From the NCBI RefSeq assembly GCF_008123965.1, contig NZ_VSTH01000012.1:1-43593 (forward strand): a stretch of 43,593 nt of DNA, given 5' to 3'. Position 1 is the first letter of the stretch, and each line of letters starts with the position of its first letter. This document shows positions 40,974 through 43,593 of this stretch, one piece after another. A program made the position numbers and the translations under genes. Below the pieces are notes generated by a model. It made no database searches, was not told the origin of the DNA, and saw only the letters and a program-made list of their open reading frames with translations. The DNA comes from Bradyrhizobium hipponense (GTDB lineage Bacteria > Pseudomonadota > Alphaproteobacteria > Rhizobiales > Xanthobacteraceae).

Positions 40974-41846
40974 TCACCGCGCCGCGGCGATCTTCAGCGG
41001 CTGCGGCATCAATCCGCCCATCGGGCGTCCGGAGCGAACGGGATTGAGCTGGTAGAGGCCACGGCGGTCCGCGACGGGACGGAAAGCATCGGTGATGCCG
41101 ACGACGGATTCGGCAGCACCAAGCAGCAGCGTGCCATCGGCCTCCAAACACTTCGCCATGCGCTCGAAGATCACCGCCTTGGTGTCCTGATCGAAATAGA
41201 TCAGCACGTTGCGGCAGAAGATCACGTCGAACGTGCCGAGATGAGAGAAGTCGTGCAACAGATTGAGCTGGCGGAACTGCACCATCGAGCGAATGTCGGC
41301 GTTGAGCTGCCAGATGTCGCCGGACTGCGTAAAGTATTTGACCAAGAACCCGATCGGCAGGCCGCGCTGCACCTCGAACTGGCTGTAGACGCCGGCCTTG
41401 GATTTCTCCAGCACTTCCTGCGACAGATCGGTGGCGACGATCTCGATGCGCCAACCGGCGAGAGAAGCGCCCATCTCCTTCAGGCACATCGCGATCGAGT
41501 AGGGCTCTTGTCCCGTCGAGGAAGCCGCCGACCAGATGCGAAGCGACTTGCGCGCCGCGTGCGCCTGGATCAGTCCGGGCAGGATGGTCTCGCGCAGATG
41601 ATCGAACGGGATCTTGTCGCGAAAGAAGAAGGTCTCGTTGGTGGTCATCGCCTCGACCACGCTGCTCGCAAGCCGGCCGTCGCCGTTCCTGATCTTGAGG
41701 ACGAGATCCGGAATGCCTGAAAGGCTCGCCTTTCGGGCCAGCGGCAAGAGCCGGCTTTCGACCAGATACTGCTTGTCGGCGGAGAGATCGAGACCGGAGC
41801 GCTCTTTCAGAAACTTGCGCAGATACTCATAGTCCATGGGCGTCAC
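40974..41846 (-). CDS. cheR: Chemotaxis protein methyltransferase CheR
   Basis: A 290-residue SAM-dependent enzyme that methylates glutamates of chemoreceptors. The N-terminal helical domain ([21 protein letters not shown]) is followed by the catalytic motif NETFFFRD, the SAM-binding [16 protein letters not shown] and [10 protein letters not shown]. The GTG at 41846 overlaps the cheB stop by four bases (GTGA) and has GGGAG about eight bases upstream; an ATG at 41837 is the alternative start three residues later. It is the last gene of the chemotaxis operon visible here. Confidence 0.95.
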   Translation of the reverse strand: MTPMDYEYLRKFLKERSGLDLSADKQYLVESRLLPLARKASLSGIPDLVLKIRNGDGRLASSVVEAMTTNETFFFRDKIPFDHLRETILPGLIQAHAARKSLRIWSAASSTGQEPYSIAMCLKEMGASLAGWRIEIVATDLSQEVLEKSKAGVYSQFEVQRGLPIGFLVKYFTQSGDIWQLNADIRSMVQFRQLNLLHDFSHLGTFDVIFCRNVLIYFDQDTKAVIFERMAKCLEADGTLLLGAAESVVGITDAFRPVADRRGLYQLNPVRSGRPMGGLMPQPLKIAAAR

Positions 41847-43033
41847 GAGCGGTCTCCCGCGAACAGGCGAGTGACCTTGGAGCCGATCTGGTTGAGCGGC
41901 AGGATCGCCGAACAGATGCCGGCATTGGCGGCGGCGCCCGGCATGCCCCAAACCACGCTGGAGGCTTCGTCCTGGGCGATGACGCTGCCTCCCGCGGCGG
42001 CGATGTCCTTGGCGCCGCGCATGCCGTCCGAGCCCATGCCCGTCAGGATCACGGAGAGGATCGCGCCATGCCAGATGTCGATGGCCGAGGTGAAGAGTGG
42101 ATCGACCGCGGGCTTGCAGAAATTGACGGCGGGACCGTCGTCGAGCGAGATCGCAGCGTCCACGCCGCTGCGCACGACGCGCATGTGCCTGCCGCCCGGC
42201 GCCAGATAGATGCGGCCCGGTTTCACCGGTTCGCCGTCGACCGCCTCACTCGACGGCTTGCGACTCGAGCGTGCCAGATGCTCGGCAAGAATGGTGGTGA
42301 AGGTCGGCGGCATGTGCTGGGTGATCAGCACCGGAACGCGGTCGATCACCGGACCGAGCTCGGTCACGAGCGACATCAGCGCCTGCGGACCGCCGGTCGA
42401 AGAGCCGATCAGCAGGACTTTTGGTGCCTGGGTCGAGAACGGGCGTGTGACCAATGAGAGCGACGACGCAGCATGCGCGGCGGGTGCCGGCGCTGCAGGC
42501 CGCGCAACCGGTCCGCGCGCGGCGGGAGCTGGGCTGGCTGGCGCCACCGGCGGGCTTGCGACCGCAGCCTTCCTGCGCAGCCGCGCACCGAGATGGCGGA
42601 TCTTCTGGATCAGATCGTGGTGGAAGATGTCGGCGGCGGACGCTTCGCGGGTCGATTCCGGCTTCGGAATGTAGTCGGCAGCGCCGAGCGACAGCGCCTT
42701 GAAGCTGATCTCCGCGTTGCGGCGGGTCAGCGCCGAAGCCATGATGATGACGAGATCGCGCTTCTTCGCCAGCAGTTGCGGCAGTGCCGAGATGCCGTCG
42801 AGCTCGGGCATTTCGATGTCGAGCACGGCGACGTCGGGGTTGATGCGTTCGATCTGGTTGACGGCCTCGAGCCCGGTGCGCAGCGAGGCTGCGACCTCCA
42901 TGTCGTGCTCGGCGCCGACCCAGCGCGAGATCAGACCGCGAATGACGACGGAGTCGTCGACGATCATCACGCGTAGCGGCCCGGCTTCGCGCGACGGGCT
43001 CGTGGCCGAACTTCCTGCGAACGCAACACTCAT
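41843..43033 (-). CDS. cheB: Chemotaxis response regulator methylesterase CheB
   Basis: A 396-residue two-domain enzyme. The receiver domain (1-140) has D72 as phosphoacceptor in [12 protein letters not shown]. After a Pro/Ala-rich linker (about 165-190), the methylesterase domain carries the catalytic triad: Ser in IGSSTGGPQ, His in TQHMPP and Asp in GMGSDGM. It removes methyl groups from receptors in opposition to CheR, activated by phosphorylation from CheA. It overlaps cheR and lies downstream of cheY on the same strand. Confidence 0.97.
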   Translation of the reverse strand: MSVAFAGSSATSPSREAGPLRVMIVDDSVVIRGLISRWVGAEHDMEVAASLRTGLEAVNQIERINPDVAVLDIEMPELDGISALPQLLAKKRDLVIIMASALTRRNAEISFKALSLGAADYIPKPESTREASAADIFHHDLIQKIRHLGARLRRKAAVASPPVAPASPAPAARGPVARPAAPAPAAHAASSLSLVTRPFSTQAPKVLLIGSSTGGPQALMSLVTELGPVIDRVPVLITQHMPPTFTTILAEHLARSSRKPSSEAVDGEPVKPGRIYLAPGGRHMRVVRSGVDAAISLDDGPAVNFCKPAVDPLFTSAIDIWHGAILSVILTGMGSDGMRGAKDIAAAGGSVIAQDEASSVVWGMPGAAANAGICSAILPLNQIGSKVTRLFAGDRS

Positions 43034-43107
43034 TACTCACCAACTCAGACTGAAACGGTACAGTTAAAACAAGCGCCGGGGGCTCCGTTCGGCCTTCGGA
43101 CGGTCGC

Positions 43108-43473
43108 TCAGATGAGGCCGACTTCCTGGAACTTCGCGGTCACGATGTCCTTGTCGAATGGCTTCATGATGTATTCGTTGGCACCGGCGTGCAGGGCGCG
43201 CGCGATGTGCGCGACGTCGTTCTCGGTGGTGCAGAACACGACCTTGGGCTGGTCGCCGCCCGGCATGCGCCGGAGATGGCCGAGGAACTCGTAGCCGTCC
43301 ATGACCGGCATATTCCAGTCGAGCAGCACCGCGTCGGGCAGGCCGCGCTTGCAGGCCTCCAGCGCCTTCTCACCGTCCTCGGCTTCGAGAATCTGGAAAT
43401 CGAGGCCCTCCAGGATCCGGCGCGCAACCTTGCGGATGACGCTGGAATCATCAACGACGAGACAAGTTCGCAT
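43108..43473 (-). CDS. cheY: Chemotaxis response regulator CheY
   Basis: A 121-residue single-domain receiver protein. The acidic pocket DD (8-9) and phosphoacceptor D52 in LLDWNMPVMDG are present, as are the switch residue T in FCTTEND and Lys in MKPFDKD. It would carry the signal from CheA to the flagellar motor. It sits between cheB and a probable cheW, in the usual alphaproteobacterial order. An AGAGG ribosome site precedes the ATG at 43473. Confidence 0.93.
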   Translation of the reverse strand: MRTCLVVDDSSVIRKVARRILEGLDFQILEAEDGEKALEACKRGLPDAVLLDWNMPVMDGYEFLGHLRRMPGGDQPKVVFCTTENDVAHIARALHAGANEYIMKPFDKDIVTAKFQEVGLI

Positions 43474-43490
43474 GTGAACCTCTGCTTCCT

Positions 43491-43507
43491 CCCCGCTTTT
43501 TGCGGGG
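43491..43507 (-). other. Hairpin before cheY
   Basis: CCCCGC-TTTTT-GCGGGG forms a six-base stem with a five-base loop just upstream of the cheY ribosome site in the gap to the probable cheW gene. It may stabilise the transcript or affect cheY translation; its function is not established. Confidence 0.5.
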
Positions 43508-43548
43508 GCACTTCCAATTGCAAGTCCGGCGGCGGCGATGCCGCCGTA

Positions 43549-43593
43549 TCAGGCCGCCATCATCTCGGGCGCAAGCTCGAGGACGCGATCGAC
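43549..43593 (-). CDS. Probable CheW, C-terminal end only
   Basis: Only the last 14 codons and stop of this minus-strand gene lie in the window. They read VDRVLELAPEMMAA, compatible with the C-terminal DxDRVL segment of a CheW coupling protein, and the position before cheY fits. The fragment is too short to be sure; a CheA or another che gene end is possible. Confidence 0.45.
   Translation of the reverse strand, partial: VDRVLELAPEMMAA

Overview
The window is a GC-rich (about 64% by eye) chromosomal segment from an alphaproteobacterium, most likely Bradyrhizobium or a close relative in the Nitrobacteraceae. Supporting signs are ctrA next to fliI/fliJ, a DUF6894 protein, a general-stress (EcfG-type) promoter, and several families of palindromic intergenic repeats typical of that group. 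No rRNA, tRNA, CRISPR array, transposase or phage gene was recognised. Genus is an inference from gene content, not from a marker gene.

Region 1 (1-7040): an acetylpolyamine-amidohydrolase/histone-deacetylase-like enzyme, two overlapping secreted beta-propeller genes (one fused to a cytochrome c domain), a DUF6894 protein with a 58-residue partner, a gamma-glutamyltransferase family protein and a small His/Gly-rich secreted protein. Region 2 (7090-15160): two parallel catabolic modules, each divergent from an XRE-cupin regulator. The first is a polar amino acid-type ABC importer with a PuuB-like FAD oxidase; the second is an omega-amino acid aminotransferase with a DadA-like dehydrogenase and a PuuR-like regulator. 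With the flanking genes this suggests uptake and breakdown of polyamines, gamma-glutamyl compounds or D-/omega-amino acids. Region 3 (15180-23050): a three-subunit molybdenum hydroxylase (PaoABC-like) divergent from a TetR regulator, a LysR regulator, a secreted cupin, a DUF4864 protein and an MFS transporter.

Region 4 (23160-27560): a copper-handling cluster on the + strand: His-rich secreted protein, small lipoprotein, TolC-type outer-membrane protein, Tat-exported multicopper oxidase, cupredoxin and CusF-like protein, with no inner-membrane pump in view. Region 5 (27900-38490): flagellar export genes (flhA, and fliI-fliJ on the other strand) and the cell-cycle regulator ctrA. Between flhA and fliJ lie a small stress-promoter-linked membrane protein, an NDH-2-like oxidoreductase, an AraC regulator and an ECF sigma/anti-sigma pair. 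The ctrA upstream region carries six GANTC sites in 193 bp.

Region 6 (38780-40750): a tight three-gene operon (DUF350 membrane protein, DUF1190/YgiB-like Ser/Gly-rich protein, glutathionylspermidine-synthase-like ATP-grasp ligase) equivalent to E. coli yjfL-yjfM-yjfC, whose function is not settled. Region 7 (40970-43593): chemotaxis genes cheR, cheB, cheY and the end of a probable cheW, all on the minus strand. Gene-free stretches are mostly filled by inverted repeats, terminators and candidate operators, described individually.
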